Source of the DNA: Panax quinquefolius
Taxonomy: Eukaryota > Streptophyta > Magnoliopsida > Apiales > Araliaceae
Direction of reading: 5' to 3'
NCBI GenBank assembly: GCA_020205615.1
Contig: CM035160.1
Span: 121,673,552 to 121,737,551, forward strand
DNA: 64,000 bases
Shown here: positions 1 to 13,589 of the stretch, piece by piece
Layout of the letters: each line of letters begins with the position of its first letter
How positions within the stretch are numbered: the first letter of the stretch is position 1
The notes under the pieces: model-generated
Seen by the model: the letters and a program-made list of their open reading frames with translations, nothing else
Database searches by the model: none
What the model was told of the DNA's origin: nothing
Made by a program: the position numbers and the translations under genes

Positions 1-772
1 ATAAATTATCAAAATGACACAGTTTTTATAATAGAACTAAATAAATAATAAAATAAAATTTAAATAAACTTTTAATTAAAAATTTAGATAAGTTTTGTCC
101 AAAAAATTATATACAAGGACCCAGACCCACGAGCTTTCGAGCGAGGCCAGTAGGTGGACGTATTTCACGATCGAGACGCGTGTGGGTTCGAACCAAACCT
201 TGACTAGATCTTCTTCCTTCCACAAAAGTGGGGTACTTTGGGGCCCAAACCCAAGAGCAACTGTCATGTATATGAACCTATTAAATCTTTAGTTTTAACC
301 AATGTGGGACTTGACTTCCGACATATATTTATTACTCCCGCAGTTCCATATTAAGTGTCGTTTTATAGAAAAAAACTGATTCCTAATTAAGTGTTGTTTG
401 CAAATTTTTAGGAGAAATTTTCTCATATTTTCCTGATTTACCCCTAAATATCTCTCTTTTCAAGAAGAAGGGTGTCTAGTAAAAAAAGGCCAGTTTAGTC
501 ATTTGAATTTAATTTTACACTTTACAATGTAATGTCATTACTTTTCTTAATAATTGTGCATTGGCCTCCAACGACTGATAAAAGGGAATCGAGGGAGTAT
601 CATTTATCATTTTCAAGGGTGAACTTTGGGAGTTAATATCTTATTCATTACTCCATGGATTTGAGCTTCCAAATACATAATTTAATCTACTCATGGAGTA
701 GAACACATTGATATGTGGATTCACTTAAAATAATTATTAAAACCCACTTTAATTTTGGCTCAAATTCTAACA
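1..772 (-). mobile_element. 3' LTR of outer Ty1/copia element (copia-1), partial
   Basis: This is the U3 and part of the R/U5 of the copia element that runs right to left through the window. On the minus strand it starts with TGTTAGAATTTGAGCC at 772, directly after a short polypurine stretch (GTGAGGGATTG, about 773-783), the usual layout for plant copia elements. The ACATTGGTTAAAAC block typical of copia LTRs lies at about 290-310. A MITE at 335-597 interrupts it. The far end lies to the left of the window, so the LTR length is unknown. Confidence 0.7.
335..597. mobile_element. Stowaway-like MITE (Tc1/mariner type)
   Basis: This 263 bp non-coding element has terminal inverted repeats starting CTCCCGCAGTTCC on the left and, reverse-complemented, CTCCCTCGATTCC on the right. 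TA dinucleotides flank it at 333-334 and 598-599. The CTCCCT(C/G)... ends, TA target duplication, small size and absence of coding capacity are the Stowaway hallmarks. It sits inside the copia-1 LTR and is therefore younger than it. Confidence 0.85.
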
Positions 773-1333
773 ATCCCTCACATGAATTATATTGACTGTC
801 AGCCATATGCGAATGTTATGCAGAATCTGGGAGAGAGATATAATTGGAAATCATCTGTTTCGAGAGAGTTAGCTTTTGGCTTTGAACCTTCCCTTGTGAA
901 AGACTATCGGGTTTATTGGTTGTCCAGTGAACGTGATGTCTTGAACTGTTCAATCGTTTGTGTAAATCGATAAAATATTAATTCACACAGAATCTTTCCA
1001 AACATTATTTGGTTCTCATGATTTTGTTCATTTTGGCCCCGAACAATCCCGGATTTATGAGTTCTTTAGAGAAGTATAGCCTTATCATTCTCATAGAATT
1101 GGCCCAATTCACACTCACATAGATGATTCTTAATAAGAGTATCCTACCATACCCTACTTGTTTATCAAGATTTAAGAATCATTAAAAGCATAACTTATCC
1201 TAAAACCACTGCAGGTATCACTATCTTGTATCATTGGAATGAGTAGAAGAAACTAATTTCTTCATAGTGATTTGATTGAATCATTCACAATTTAGTTGTC
1301 CCTTTGAACCTAGGTCTTGGGATCTCCAGTTAA
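773..1333 (-). other. copia-1 3' untranslated region between RNase H stop and 3' LTR
   Basis: About 560 bp lie between the RNase H stop codon (minus strand, 1334-1336) and the polypurine tract and LTR at 772-783. No coding signal is seen on the minus strand. A 72-codon plus-strand reading frame here has no recognisable similarity. Confidence 0.55.
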
Positions 1334-1739
1334 CTAGGTTGGGTTTCCATCATGACGATCCTTGTTTATAGGCTTTAAATTCATTCCCCTCGAAGTTATT
1401 TCTACTTTCTCTCTAGTCAAACCTTTAGTCAACGGATCCGCTATATTTTTTTTAGACTTTATGTACTCAATAGACATAATACCATTAGAGAGCAATTATT
1501 TTATGGTATTGTGTATATAACGAATATGTCTAGACTTACCATTATACATGTGACTATGTGTCCTTCCAATTGCTGATTGATTATCACAATGGATGCAAAT
1601 AGGCGGCACATGTTTAGGCCAGATAGGAATATCTTTTAAAAAGTGACAAAGCCACTCAGCTTCTTCTCCAGCCTTATCCAATGCAATAAACTCAGATTTC
1701 ATCATTGATCGAGCAATGCATGTTTTTTTAGAAGATTTC
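1334..1739 (-). pseudogene. copia-1 RNase H, C-terminal part (pol fragment)
   Basis: Read on the minus strand from 1739, this is the end of a Ty1/copia pol protein: RNase H motifs KTCIARSMMKSEF, EEAEWL, IHCDNQSAIG and MYNGKSRHIR, then an ADPLTKGLTRE tail ending at the stop at 1334-1336. RNase H degrades the RNA of RNA:DNA hybrids during reverse transcription. An in-frame TAA stands where the family has a Gln codon (about 1497). The N-terminal half of the domain resumes at 39133, because solo LTR A and everything nested in it was inserted between Trp and Lys codons of the SWKSS motif. Confidence 0.92.
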
Positions 1740-4700
1740 CGTGACACCCCCGAATCCGGGTCCTCTGACCCCAGTTCGGTCATCACAATAAAATACAAAC
1801 ATTTACCTCTAAACAACATACGATAACTAAAATACGGAATATAATAAATGTACGTCGTTCATTCAAAAGGTTTTACTAGTCCCAAGATACGATAACCTTA
1901 ATATCATCTTACGAACATACCCTAAAATAAACATTAGGGTTCATATTACATAATAGTAATTTAAACTACGCACAAGGTAAAGTCTGATCCTTGCCACTAT
2001 CCTACATCTTTCCTTTACCCTTTTCCTTTCCCGAGGTCTCAGGCTTAGCTGCAATATAATTCATGATATAGCAAGGATGAGCAACAAGTTTGCTCAAAAA
2101 GTTTAAATACAACAATAAGAATATATCATGATGAATGGAAAATATCTGACAATGAATTCAATAATATGAATATCTGAAGGATTCAACAATATGAATATTA
2201 GAAGCAAAGATACTGATTGCTTTTAGAATAACTGCTAATCAAATAGACTTTGAACTATAACACTCCAATGGAATCAACAGCTAATTGACCCTTTAGTTAC
2301 TGGCTACAGAATAAGTACTTGAGGGGATCAACCTCACGTACACCATGTATATGCATAACATTTAAATCTGCTCTTTGTATCTTATATTAGATACCTGGGG
2401 TACTCCCCTATCATAAAAGGGGTGTTCTTTCAGTCTAAGAATCCTTACCATCAATTGGTTTGGATAGCTTTTATAAAACTTCATACACTTGTCTGACCGA
2501 ACAAAGGTTCAGACTCTATCTAACACAGTTCAAGAATTATAGAACTTTAAACGATGTACAAGTCCAACATTGTACGAACTCAAGTGCACTAAGTGAGAAT
2601 ATCAATAATATCGATGAGGAATAATTATAAGGTAATTAAACCACTTAATAGCATGCTTGGACATAAAGTTCAAGCTTAAATGGATAACTTTCTTACTCAT
2701 GTCCATTGCATAAAGTAAATGAAAAGGTTAGGATACTATGCACAATAAAAGTATGGTTCAAGGAACTTGCACAACCAAATAGTGAAGTTCAAGGAAACTT
2801 GCTTAATATAAATGAGTAAGGTTAGGGAACTTGCATTCAATATACAAATTACAAGAAATTCAAGAACTTGTACAAAATCCAAAGTTGTGTAAGTTAGGAA
2901 ACTTGCATGTTTGCTCAGCTAGAATTTAATTCTAGCTTTAATTAACTTGCGTTGAAATGACCTAACATTAACAAGTCAATCTTTTCAATTAGTATGTGTA
3001 AACTAATATGAGTCTACACTTATAAACATCAAGTCATCTCATAGCATGCTTCTCAACACATTATATGGCATATTGGTCACATATTACAAGGTAAAGAAAT
3101 CATATAAGCATGCCTTGAATTTCAGAATCAAAAAGCAATTTTGACAAGGCTGCTTTGATAACAGTGAATGCTGCGTCTAGTCTAAAGCTTAGGGACAGCT
3201 TGATTGCTGTTGTCCCAGTGCCGCACTCAGGTTTGAGCTTTGCTCTCCTAAATTTAGCCTAACTCTAACACACTAATTACACATATATTTTAACATACAT
3301 ACATGCTAGAGTTTCACACATAACACAAGACCATTCTTGAGTTCATTACCACAAGTCTAATTTATAATTTATTTGTTATTAAAGCATAAAAATCATGTAA
3401 CCATCATGCTCAATACATATGTATCATGTCTAAGGATATTATAGACATAACATAACATTTTAACCCTTTAGCATCTAAGTACTCATATATTATGTAACTT
3501 AAGTTTGAAAACATGTTCAAGGCTATCTTTAAAATCATTTTAGCATGAATGATGCAAGATAACACATATAAGACAACTTCAAAACTCTTATCATAAGGAG
3601 TTAAGTCATGTTAACCTCCTTTCAAGATCAGAATCTAAATCTCTTAGCGTTTATGTTCATTAGCCTTATTGTACTAAGCTTTTCTTTTTAAACTAAGTTC
3701 TAGCACAAATCTTATTAAGTTGGTCATGGATACAACATCTATGAATCATATATCATGCTCATTTAGTTTTGAAATCAGTCATGCATATGAGCCACTAAGT
3801 TCCGATCTCGTGAATATAAGCTTTCCTCAAAGTTTGTTTTAGAATCTTAAGTTTTGTTACAAACTTTCTTACTAATCCAAGTTGATTACTACATATCACA
3901 TGAGAAAACTTTATATAACATGGTATACTTATGTTCAAGTACATATATGAGTTATCATGCCAAATTGGCAATGCCTAGCATAACAGAAACCATCAATTGG
4001 ATCTGAGGTACGGCGCAGCTGTGCTGCACCCTAGTACAAATGTGATGACCCAGAAATTCGGGTTGTCCAGAATTTAGGTTTAAAGAATTAGTTATTAATA
4101 AAATGAATTCTTATTAATACTATTCTGTGTTATGTGTTTATTAATCGTTCTATAACCTAGGATGATTATAAGTCAGGAGTATTCTGGCTACGAGCTAGAT
4201 TGAACGAATAAGAATTTTCAAGACGAAAATGAAAGTTTTCCGGGAACAAAATATTTTCGGGTAAAAAGATGAAATAGGCACTATTCATCCGTTTTTGCTC
4301 GGAGATTTATTTTGAAATTTTGAGAAGTTATAGATTACGTTTAATTCTGAGACGTGATGGAATATTCAATAATATTTCATTTATGGCAAAAACGAAGTTT
4401 TCGCCTGTGGACTCAAAACCTAGGGTTAGGAAAAGTGAGTTTCGAGAATTTTATGATCACGTATAATCATTAGGGCAAAACGTGAAGGAAAACGCTTAAC
4501 GTCAAAAAGTATTTTTCAGTTTTTGAAGATCCGAAGAATACGTAAAAATTAGTCGGTAAAGGAAAGACGAAATATCCAAAAATATTTGGATTCCGAGAAT
4601 CGCAGTTTTCGAACTATCGGACGAAACCCGAAAGACGGAATCACGAAACTTCCAAGGGAAGTCTAGTGAATAGTAAGGAGGTCTAATGAGGAGGTGGGAA

Positions 4701-5261
4701 TAGTAAGGAGGTTAAGGGGGGCGAAATGACTAAACTACCCCTAACTTTGGTTTTCTATAAATAGTAAGCTTAATTCATTTAAATGGGATTTTGGAAATCC
4801 TACACCTTAGAGAGAGAGAGGGTTCGGATGAAGAGGGAGAAGGAAGAACATGAGCATGAATGATCGGATCGAAAGTGTTCGTGAAATAGAAAAGCTTGCA
4901 AATCACCGGCTTTGTCTAGCGGGAGAAAAATAAGAAGAAGAGGTAATTTAAAACCTAGTTTCTTCTAATATTTTCTTTAAGTTTAATATGTTTAAAACAT
5001 AGCTTAATGAGAATAGAGAGAAGATGATGTTAGAAATGATTTCATATGGTTGAAATCATGAGAAACGAAGAAATAAGAACTTAGAAATTTAGTTTATAAA
5101 TTTCTTAAGGAAGTATAAGATTCGTAATGAATTAGAGCGATTCGAGTTGATTATATCAATAAGTAAGTGTAATAAGTAAGGAATGATGTTCTATAACATC
5201 AAATTCCAATAAAAAGTGAAATCGTAATCCAAAATATCGATTAAAAATGAAGAACGAACGA

Positions 5262-5370
5262 AGAACACGAAGAACACGCGAAGAACACGAAGAACGTTGT
5301 TGATGGACAAATTTAAAACCATCGTAGTGTAATTGTTGTTGATGGACAAGTTTAAAACCATCGCATTATA
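5262..5370 (+). repeat. Short tandem duplications in LTR E
   Basis: A GAAGAACAC motif is repeated about four times at 5262-5299. It is followed by two ~50 bp copies of a unit containing GTTGTTGATGGACAA and TTTAAAACCATCG. They lie in the transcribed part of the LTR. Confidence 0.7.
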
Positions 5371-5847
5371 AGTTAGATGGATATTGCTTGGTTAGGAATG
5401 GTAGAAAGCGTTCATGAAGAAGCGGATTAAAACTTAGCTATAACGAAGTTATGGCAAAATTTTTGTAAAAGGCGAAAAAGAATTAGAAAGTTAGTAAATG
5501 AACTTTGAGTGGGTAGGGTTTCATAAGAAAGTAAGAAAAGCGAGAAAGCGTGAGTCGTGGACTCAAGAAGCGAATGAGTTAGAGTTTGGATGGCCGAATT
5601 CTTGACGAACGAACGAAGATCGTTAAAAGCGTAAAATGAACAAAGGGTGAAGATCATGCCAATTGAATGGCACACTAACGGGTTTAGATTAAATTTCTGC
5701 TTGATGGGTATTAAAGTACGTAAGATAAAGAAGAGAATGGATTTGGAATGACCTCGTTCCGAGTTATAACGAAGGAGTTATGAGATCGCGAGGTAAGCAT
5801 CTCAAAATTGTATTTAACACTTAAAGAATTTTTCTAGAGTTTAAGCT

Positions 5848-6000
5848 TCGCGCCGCAGCGCCGAGGAGTGGCACCGCAGCACGATTGATAACGAAGGGTT
5901 TGGCACCGCAGCGCCAGACTGGGAAGAGAGGAGAGAGAAGTAGGTCGCACCACAGCGCGAGAGGAAAGGAAGGGCACGGCGCCATAGCGCTGGTGCAGGG
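5848..6000 (+). repeat. Array of GC-rich palindromes in LTR E
   Basis: Five imperfect copies of a GGCACCGCAGCGCC-like motif, spaced 25-50 bp apart, stand out as a GC island in AT-rich LTR sequence. Most copies can fold as a 5 bp G/C stem with a 4-nt loop. Related arrays occur in the Tekay-like LTR (13590-13765) and as single copies in LTR A. Confidence 0.65.
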
Positions 6001-9000
6001 CAATGCCCAGAAATGAGACTTTATGTGCCCAGGTACTGGGGGGATGTGCAAGAAAGAAATAGGAACATGTAGATCACGTAATGTAACACTTAAGTAAGTG
6101 ATGTAAACCTTTAGTGAAGGTTGAACGTAAAGATTAAACGAGATTTAAATGACAAAGGATATAAACGCGGGTTACGTAACCGATATCCGGGGACTGTAGC
6201 CGGAATAAACGATCGTGAGGGATTGCTATGGTTGTGATTCCTTAGACGTTGAGTGACGAGGGTAATGAATAACATTTCGATGTTATGTCATGATAAGGAG
6301 AGATAAGTGTGAAGCATATAGACGCTGTGAACGGAACTTCGTTGCGATGGACGCTTGGTCTTAGCATACAATGATCAGTATGGCTTTGACACTAAGAACG
6401 AGTAATGAACATGGGGTTCAAGTAATGGATAACGAAAGTATTAATAAGATATGAATTATTCAGAAAGCCGTAATGAACGGTAATAAGATTAATGGAAGCC
6501 GAATGTGATTCGATAAAGAATGAATCCGGAGGGATGATATTTAGTTGTCAGAAAGCCGTAAGGAATAAGGAATTGACTTAATCGAACATTATAGTTTAAT
6601 AGTTCGTATAAGTTAAGAGAAGTTAGGTTGTGGTACAATTGTAACCTTTGATGGTTGACATATGGGAGCTGGGCTAAACAATTCCTTCAGAGAACGAAGG
6701 TATATAAAAAACTGGCAACCGATATAACTCACTGCGATGGTAGTGTAGATGAGACGGGAACTTGTTTGTTGGTTGTTTGTGGGAAACCACTCAGAGTACC
6801 ATATGGACTACTAGCAGAGACGCGATGTGTGCTGAGTCCTAGAGAAGTTATAAGAAGAAGATAAGAATATAAATCATCCAAGATGATGAACGTATGAGTA
6901 AGACATCTCCGTATGTCATAAAGCCGTAAATTGGTAAAGAAAGTTAGTCGCGTAAACTTATATTGCAAGAACACGAACTCTAAGAAGTAAAGTTAAGTAA
7001 ACCAATGCGTAAGTTCAATATATGACTAATTGGTGTTTATGTTTTCTCCTTATGTGTTATATAGGAATTGAAATGAGCAGTTATTTGGCGTAAGTCAGTA
7101 AGTAGGCGTAAAGGCAAGTTTCCTAACTTCATTCATATTACATGAATGTTAGTTTCTTAAACTTCTCGGATGTTGTACTTGAGAAGTTACGTACATATCT
7201 TGAATGTGTGATATTTGTACAATGTGTTAGAATGTATGAGGCCTTGAGCCACAATTTGAACACTTGGTGTTTCTATGATATGAATTATACGTGATTGAGT
7301 ACATTCAATACAAGTATGTTACGCTTATACATGAAGCTGTTATTGTTAAGTCTGTGCTAATGATTCTAGCCAGACAGGATGTGTATGAAAAAGGTAGAAG
7401 GATGAAAGTATTTCAAAGTGAAAATAATTGATGTTTTAAGATGATAGGAATCGAGACCCTATCAAGACTATTCCTATTATTCAAGCTTCTTCATAACCTT
7501 TGTTCGGTTATAGAAGTTCTAAAGAAATGTTTTAATTTTGAAGTTGTTTGTTCAACTGTTATGACTTGCTGGGCAATTGAATGCTCACACTTGCTTTAAA
7601 TGAAAAACAATTTTTAGCGATCAAGGTTAGAAGAACTTAAGGATCCCGTAGAGATCAAGTGTCGATCTCGGATGAATTGTCATTCAGAGTGTGAAGGTAG
7701 CGAGAAGATCAAGTGAAGACTTGTAATTTAGAAAGATGAATTGAACTATAGATTAGTTTAAGGAACTGTTATGTATCCTTGGTGGCAAATAAAAGTCACT
7801 CTTGTAAGATGAAATGAATAATGTATTTACTATTATTTGTAATGAAAAAGGTTATAAGGTTTCCAGAACCTGGGATTTGAGAGTGTATGTTGTTATATTT
7901 TGGTATATAATGATGTATGTTGGATGAAGGATGTACTCGTGACGTACGGAATCCGGGTGTGAAGATAGACCAAATTTGAAGGCGTCATAACAAATAGAGG
8001 CGATGGCTGCGCATACGCACGCACTGAGGCGATAACTTGTTACATTACATGAGAGCATCAAACATTTAACCATTCTCCTTGATTTAAACATGCTTAATAC
8101 CATCATTTAAGAGTTCAAACATGCAAGCCTACTTTCTAAACACATTATAACATGCTAATTCACTTTGATTGACATGGAATTTCAAGTAATTTCAAGCATT
8201 AGACAAAAACCCAACTAAGAACAAAAGCTTAGGATTTTATACCTCTTGGAGCTTAATAGAATTAGTTTCTATCCTCTGAGCTTGTTAATCTCTTCTTTGG
8301 ACAACACACACTCAAATTCAATTTTCCAGAGTTACAACAAACAATTTACAAGTAACGTAAAAACTTAAAGTGGAGCTGCCATTTATAGAAGGGGCTTGAA
8401 CTGGGAACTCATTTTACACTGAGGTTTGAATCAAAGGAAAAAGAAAGAAAACATTGGACAATGAAAGGTTGGCCAACTGCCCACCTCCATAGCCAATGGC
8501 CTAACAATCATTAGCCACTGAAAGTTACATAAACTAGCCCATGTTACTGTTCATGTACTATTGTGACTCTCAATTTGGGACGAGTAAATCTCAGCAATAA
8601 GCTTGGTTTGGATACTATAATTCCCAAAATGTAATTTTAATGTATAAATATTACCATATTAGGAAATTTAGGGATTATTTAGGTACTCACATCATATAAT
8701 CTATATACATTAAATATACACAATTAAAATAACACCGTTAGGTATTATTAACCGAGTAACTACATAATTATATTTACTACTCTCATTAACACATAATAAC
8801 ATTATTTAATATTAATATTTATTTAAACATCTAATCCCTTTCCCAGTTTCTAAATTACACAGCTATTTTACTTACTTCTGTATTAAGGATCACATGGGAT
8901 TTCTTGTACTACTTGATATTTCATATCATTAGAATATTATATTATAATATGATTTTATGCATGTCACACTTTACATTAATGTTCCATTTCATTTTCTACA

Positions 9001-9181
9001 GTAAAAACAAATTCTTCCCGGATTAACCATTGGCTCAGTTGCACCATTTTGTACTGCTGGTAGGGCGCAGCTGCGCCGGTCCTTGGCAGTGCCAAAATGG
9101 GTTAGCTTCAAGCCATTTCTAATTTCTATCACCACATAACTTCTATATGATATAATTTAACTTCTATAGTGGTGACATACC

Positions 9182-11547
9182 TGTAACGACCCCAAAATTC
9201 ATACCATTTAAATCTCGACTTCGGTCATTAACCATACATTAAATCTCTAATTTTACATCATTATTTGATATTAAAAACACTAAAATTGCGGAATATTTAA
9301 AACGTTTATACATTTTCTTCTTTCTTGCCCTGAATCGCAACCTTTACATTACATCTCTTTGATTCAATCTTATATCATGAATCGTTACAACAAAATGACT
9401 ATAAAAAGTCTTACATCATAACTAAATATCCATATACATTGGATAAGTCAACTTACAATTCAACAACATATTACGTTCAAAATATGAAATACATTTCTCA
9501 TAAAACATAAGTAATCTTCGTGAATATAGATCTCTATAACTCACTTAGCACATATCTTTACCTTAAAATCTTGACCTGCAAAAGTGGTTATTTGCAAAAG
9601 TGAGCTCGACAGCCCAGCAAAGTTTAACAGTTTTCATGCATCACATATCATATAATAACATGCTAAACATACATATCATAATAATTAAAGTAACATGGCA
9701 TACATGCTTTTAATTCACATAGCAAATATAAAGATTGAGTTCTTTACTTAATCCTCCTTATTTAACCAAAACAATACAGTCATAAATTGTCTTTAACATT
9801 TCATGATTTCAACATGTATAATATATCATGCAATTTGAAACAGTTCATCAAGTCCACATAACAAATAGGAACCGAAAGACTTGCCTTGATCGTTATTTAC
9901 CAATAATAGTTTAACAGCTTACAGTTATCTGCACTTCACGTGCCCTACACAATTATATAATCATACACATCAACTATTAGTCACATAACAACACATAGTA
10001 ATTGTAATGTAAACTCTACTCCACATCTCATAATCTTTCCTATTAATTAGCACACAATGTTCAATTAGATTGTGTTAACTTTTCGACTTATAACTCACTA
10101 TATTTCTTCTTAGTTAAACTCGAAGTTCATTCAAGTGCTTAAGTCTTGCTAGGACTACTTATTGGTTTTATATTAAATCCATTCCATATCTTATAATATT
10201 CATTTCAATTGAATTGAAACACTTTATATGTTCATTAACACTTGGCGTGGCGTTTCGACGTTCAATCGTCACACGCCCGATTTGCCTCTCTTGTGTATGC
10301 TTACTATGATTCTATAACTCATCTAATACATTATTTATTAATGTTAAGCATCATTATATCTACTAACATTCATGTTGTATAACTTAGAATAACATCTTTT
10401 ATCGTCAAGAGCACTACACATGCATATGTGCATGCCTGACGCCCTACGATTGCCCCCGAAAACATAACAGTCCTAAAGATGACCATTTTGCCTACTGTTA
10501 CAGACCTCAAATTGACAAACTTAAAGAACTAAAGTTGTAGGTCTACTCGTTTCGGATCATCTTGAATCACCTCAATCGGAGTTCGTATGAGAAAGTTATG
10601 ACCATTTTACTACAAGATGTCAAAAGCGTCTAGCTCAGACTACAATTAAAGTATTGCGCGAGGACTGTTAGCTAGTAGTGGCCTTGGTATGAACTTTGTA
10701 TTTGGGCGCAATGAATTTCAAATGGCTTGAAACTTGAAGAACCCAACCACGGGAGAACATAACAACTATTTTTTTTCTATTTAACACTGCTAACATCTAA
10801 ATTAACATGCTAACTTATATAAATTACACATATACACACTACCCAACATGCATATACTAGTTTAAACTACTAAACAATAATTTTAGAAAACTTAAATTAT
10901 TGTACGCGCTGTTTTAAAAACTAAAACTCCATTATTGAGAGTTATTTAGCACAATGAACACTGTCATACCAATTTGATTCCAAATTTAATTACTTTAAAC
11001 TTTGATTCTCTGTAGTTCATACCCAATTAACCATTCGCAGTTCAATTTCACAATTACCATATACTAATTTTGATATTTCTACAAACCACGTTTATACGTG
11101 AATGTTTACTGTAAAAACTAATTCCTTTTCTTTAACACGTAATTAGCATACAATCTTGTCTATATGTATTAAACATATAATCACATATCTATATATGTTA
11201 GTATAACAATTACAAAAACATAGTTTACAAGAATTTTGTAAAAAACCTTATACACAGTGAAAAAAAGAACACAGAGATATAATATAACGTAAAACATATA
11301 TGAGTATCTAATATTATAGTCATAGACATACCTTGTGTTGTTAAGAAATCTTGTTAAACACTTAGACAGCTTGAAGAACTCAGCGTTTCTCTAGAATCCC
11401 AACCTTTTCTCTCTTGACTTCCTCTGACAATTCTCTCTAAAACCCTTTATTAAACAAATAAAACAAATACTTATTCAACGATAAACTCATCCATTAAATA
11501 TTTATATAATTCAATAAATATTTAAATAAAAAATTAGGATTGTTACA
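9182..11547 (-). repeat. 3' LTR of element B
   Basis: The plus-strand ends are TGTAACGACCCC (9182) and TTGTTACA (11547). It aligns over most of its length with 35955-38858 but lacks the ~460 bp present there at about 38268-38731. Only LTR sequence is present; I see no gene in this stretch. Confidence 0.88.
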
Positions 11548-11561
11548 TCATTCCCTCCTTA
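11548..11561 (-). promoter_or_regulatory. Polypurine tract of element B
   Basis: The minus strand reads TAAGGAGGGAATGA directly before the LTR start TGTAAC. Polypurine tracts in this position prime plus-strand DNA synthesis in LTR elements. Confidence 0.75.
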
Positions 11562-12347
11562 CAAGGATTCTGTCCTCAGAATCACAACTCAAACCACTCA
11601 TTCGTTACAATCTTCCCTACTTACAAAGATTCTGTCCCCAGAATCGAAGACACAAATTAAACAAATAACTTAGAGTAATCTTTCATCATTTTACCTAAAT
11701 ATAGGTTTTATATTTCCTACTACATTCATTACTTTAACAAATTGTAGGTTTCATTTCATAACTTTCACTTGAACTCAATTCCTTTTCTAAGGATCGTTAT
11801 CATCAACACTCGGGATATTACATTCACCCTTTCTTCTAAGAATTTCGTCCTCGAAATTTTATCAATTAATATTCAATCTATCAAAATAGATTTTACGTCA
11901 CTACTTCATTCATTCATTGATTTCTATAACCACTTTCTTTCCGTAAAGATCATTCTAAAATTATTAACTTTTCTATTTAAAAGTTTTACAAATTTCTTTG
12001 ATAACTCATCTACTTCTCACTTCAAAATCTCATTTCTCACTTAATCAACACATTCATCATTCAGTGTCACATTCTACGACTCACTTCTTTCTAAGGAATA
12101 CTTTTCTTTTTCACTTCCATCTTGCAGAATAACAAGAATCTTCCACAATTGTTCAATAATTGGGAAGTAGTATGAATAACTCAGGAATTTAAAAGATTCC
12201 AAATCATGCTGAGGGTCACAAGACCTTGAACTCTATTCTCTAGGTTTAATAGTGCTTCACCCCCCAGGTTCTTCACACTTTAAACCCTCTTTGGCAAAAT
12301 GTTTATCAATCACAAAGACTGAAAACATCCTCCACTCGTACACTAGG
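11548..12347 (-). other. Left internal part of B with three polypurine-tract/hairpin modules
   Basis: This non-coding stretch lies between the 3' LTR of B and the inserted Tekay-like element. Three times (from 11543, about 11605 and about 11808) it repeats the same order on the plus strand: TTACA (LTR-end-like), a pyrimidine run (polypurine tract on the minus strand), then a 7 bp inverted repeat with a 4-nt spacer (11566-11583, 11628-11645, 11831-11848). The reading frame at 11769-12044 is a low-complexity chance frame. CTAGG at 12343-12347 is the target duplication of the Tekay-like element. Confidence 0.7.
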
Positions 12348-12926
12348 TGTAGCGCCCCCAAATCCGGGTATCTTCCAACCCAACAGATGGAGCTATACTG
12401 TACAACATTCATACATTCATTCAATTGAAAAGTCTCAAAGAACGAACATCATTTCAATATATTTAAAGTAATATTTACATTTCCCAGGTTCTATACCCAT
12501 TACAAAGGTTCTTTGTTATAATATCAGCTACATTACAACAATAGACCTATACTATTACAAGACAGCTTAGTAATCTGCCTTAGCTTTTCCCTTATCCTTT
12601 TTTGATCCTTCGGGACGTTCAGTCTTAGCTGCATTCATATGGTTCAAGCAAGAGTGAGCATAACTAGCTCAGCAAGTATAACAATTTAATAACAACATGC
12701 CTGACACATACAAATGTATATCTTCAATAACTGAACAATAGTTATGAAGTACTATTGATAATTCAAAATAGCACTTCATCTTTTCTTTCAAAATGTTTTA
12801 CAATAACAACCATATTTAGTAAAACATTCACTCCGGTCAAAGACCTCGAGTATTCATTCTTTGTTGGAAAAAGGACAACTCGGAAACAAGTCCGTAAGCC
12901 CGATATCACTTATGAGCACTTCTAGG

Positions 12927-12956
12927 TGATCAACCTATTGTACTTTATGTTGATCA
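12927..12956 (-). repeat. Inverted repeat TGATCAAC/GTTGATCA in Tekay-like LTR
   Basis: An 8 bp perfect inverted repeat (12927-12934 and 12949-12956) has a 14-nt spacer in the transcribed part of the LTR. The other LTR carries the same structure with one change in the first arm (about 30731). Confidence 0.55.
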
Positions 12957-13589
12957 ACACTACATCCATTAAATGTATGTACGTTTAAGCATTTGGTAAC
13001 CTCACGTGCCTGTCATTTTACCGACAAAACATTTGTTTAACATTTCAGTCTTCTTTTAAAAACCATATCAAGTAGTTGACAAAAGATAGCAACATTTGAT
13101 AATACATGAATAGATTATCAATACATCAAGTCTAGCCAAAGGAATTGGCTTCAACTTCAACATACCTCAATTCAGGCGAAAGAATACATGAACCTCAAAA
13201 ACTTGTTCAGATTGAACTGAGACAAGAGTTAGAATACTTGCCTTTAGCGTCTGCTACGGTAAATTAACTTTATGTTCAAGTCGTTCAAGTCTCTACAATA
13301 CATGATCACATAATGCCTTACATTAGGTCACATATAATCAAGTATGTATATGACTATATCATACCCTTTATTTCAATCTAATTGTGTATTAGATTCAGTT
13401 ATTATTCGTTTCGGTTTATCATTACCCTTCCATTTATATTCGACTAGGTTATCTCGACCTTTACATTACATTCCTTAAGGTTTAACAAAGTTTAAACAAT
13501 GTTACATTACCTTCCTTAAGTTATGTTTACTTTTAAATCAATTAGGTTTTCTTTTCTTTGTACTTAGAAACCTTCATTACAATCTTTGT

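Larger units (their letters stand above)
4041..7992 (+). mobile_element. Tekay-type solo LTR 'E' in plus orientation
   Basis: This is a ~3.95 kb LTR inserted in A. It begins TGTGATGACCCAGAAATTCGG, which aligns with the start of the Tekay-like LTR (TGTAATGACCGAGAAATTCGG). It ends near GGCGTCATAACA at 7992. A TATA box (CTATAAATAG, 4755-4764) is followed by a purine-rich leader. A TGCTGGGCAATTGAATGCTC block near 7570 matches the conserved downstream part of related LTRs. No PBS, internal region or second LTR is seen. ACAAA occurs at 4036-4040 and again at 7990-7994, overlapping the expected terminal CA, so the exact 3' boundary is uncertain. Confidence 0.75.

Noticed and set aside
4041..7992. 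E as a full element with its own coding region
   Set aside because: Only one LTR-like unit with a single TATA box and a single pair of ends is present, with no PBS, gag or pol.
11769..12044. 91-codon plus-strand frame
   Set aside because: Phe/Ser/Ile-rich low-complexity sequence overlapping the polypurine-tract/hairpin module on the other strand.
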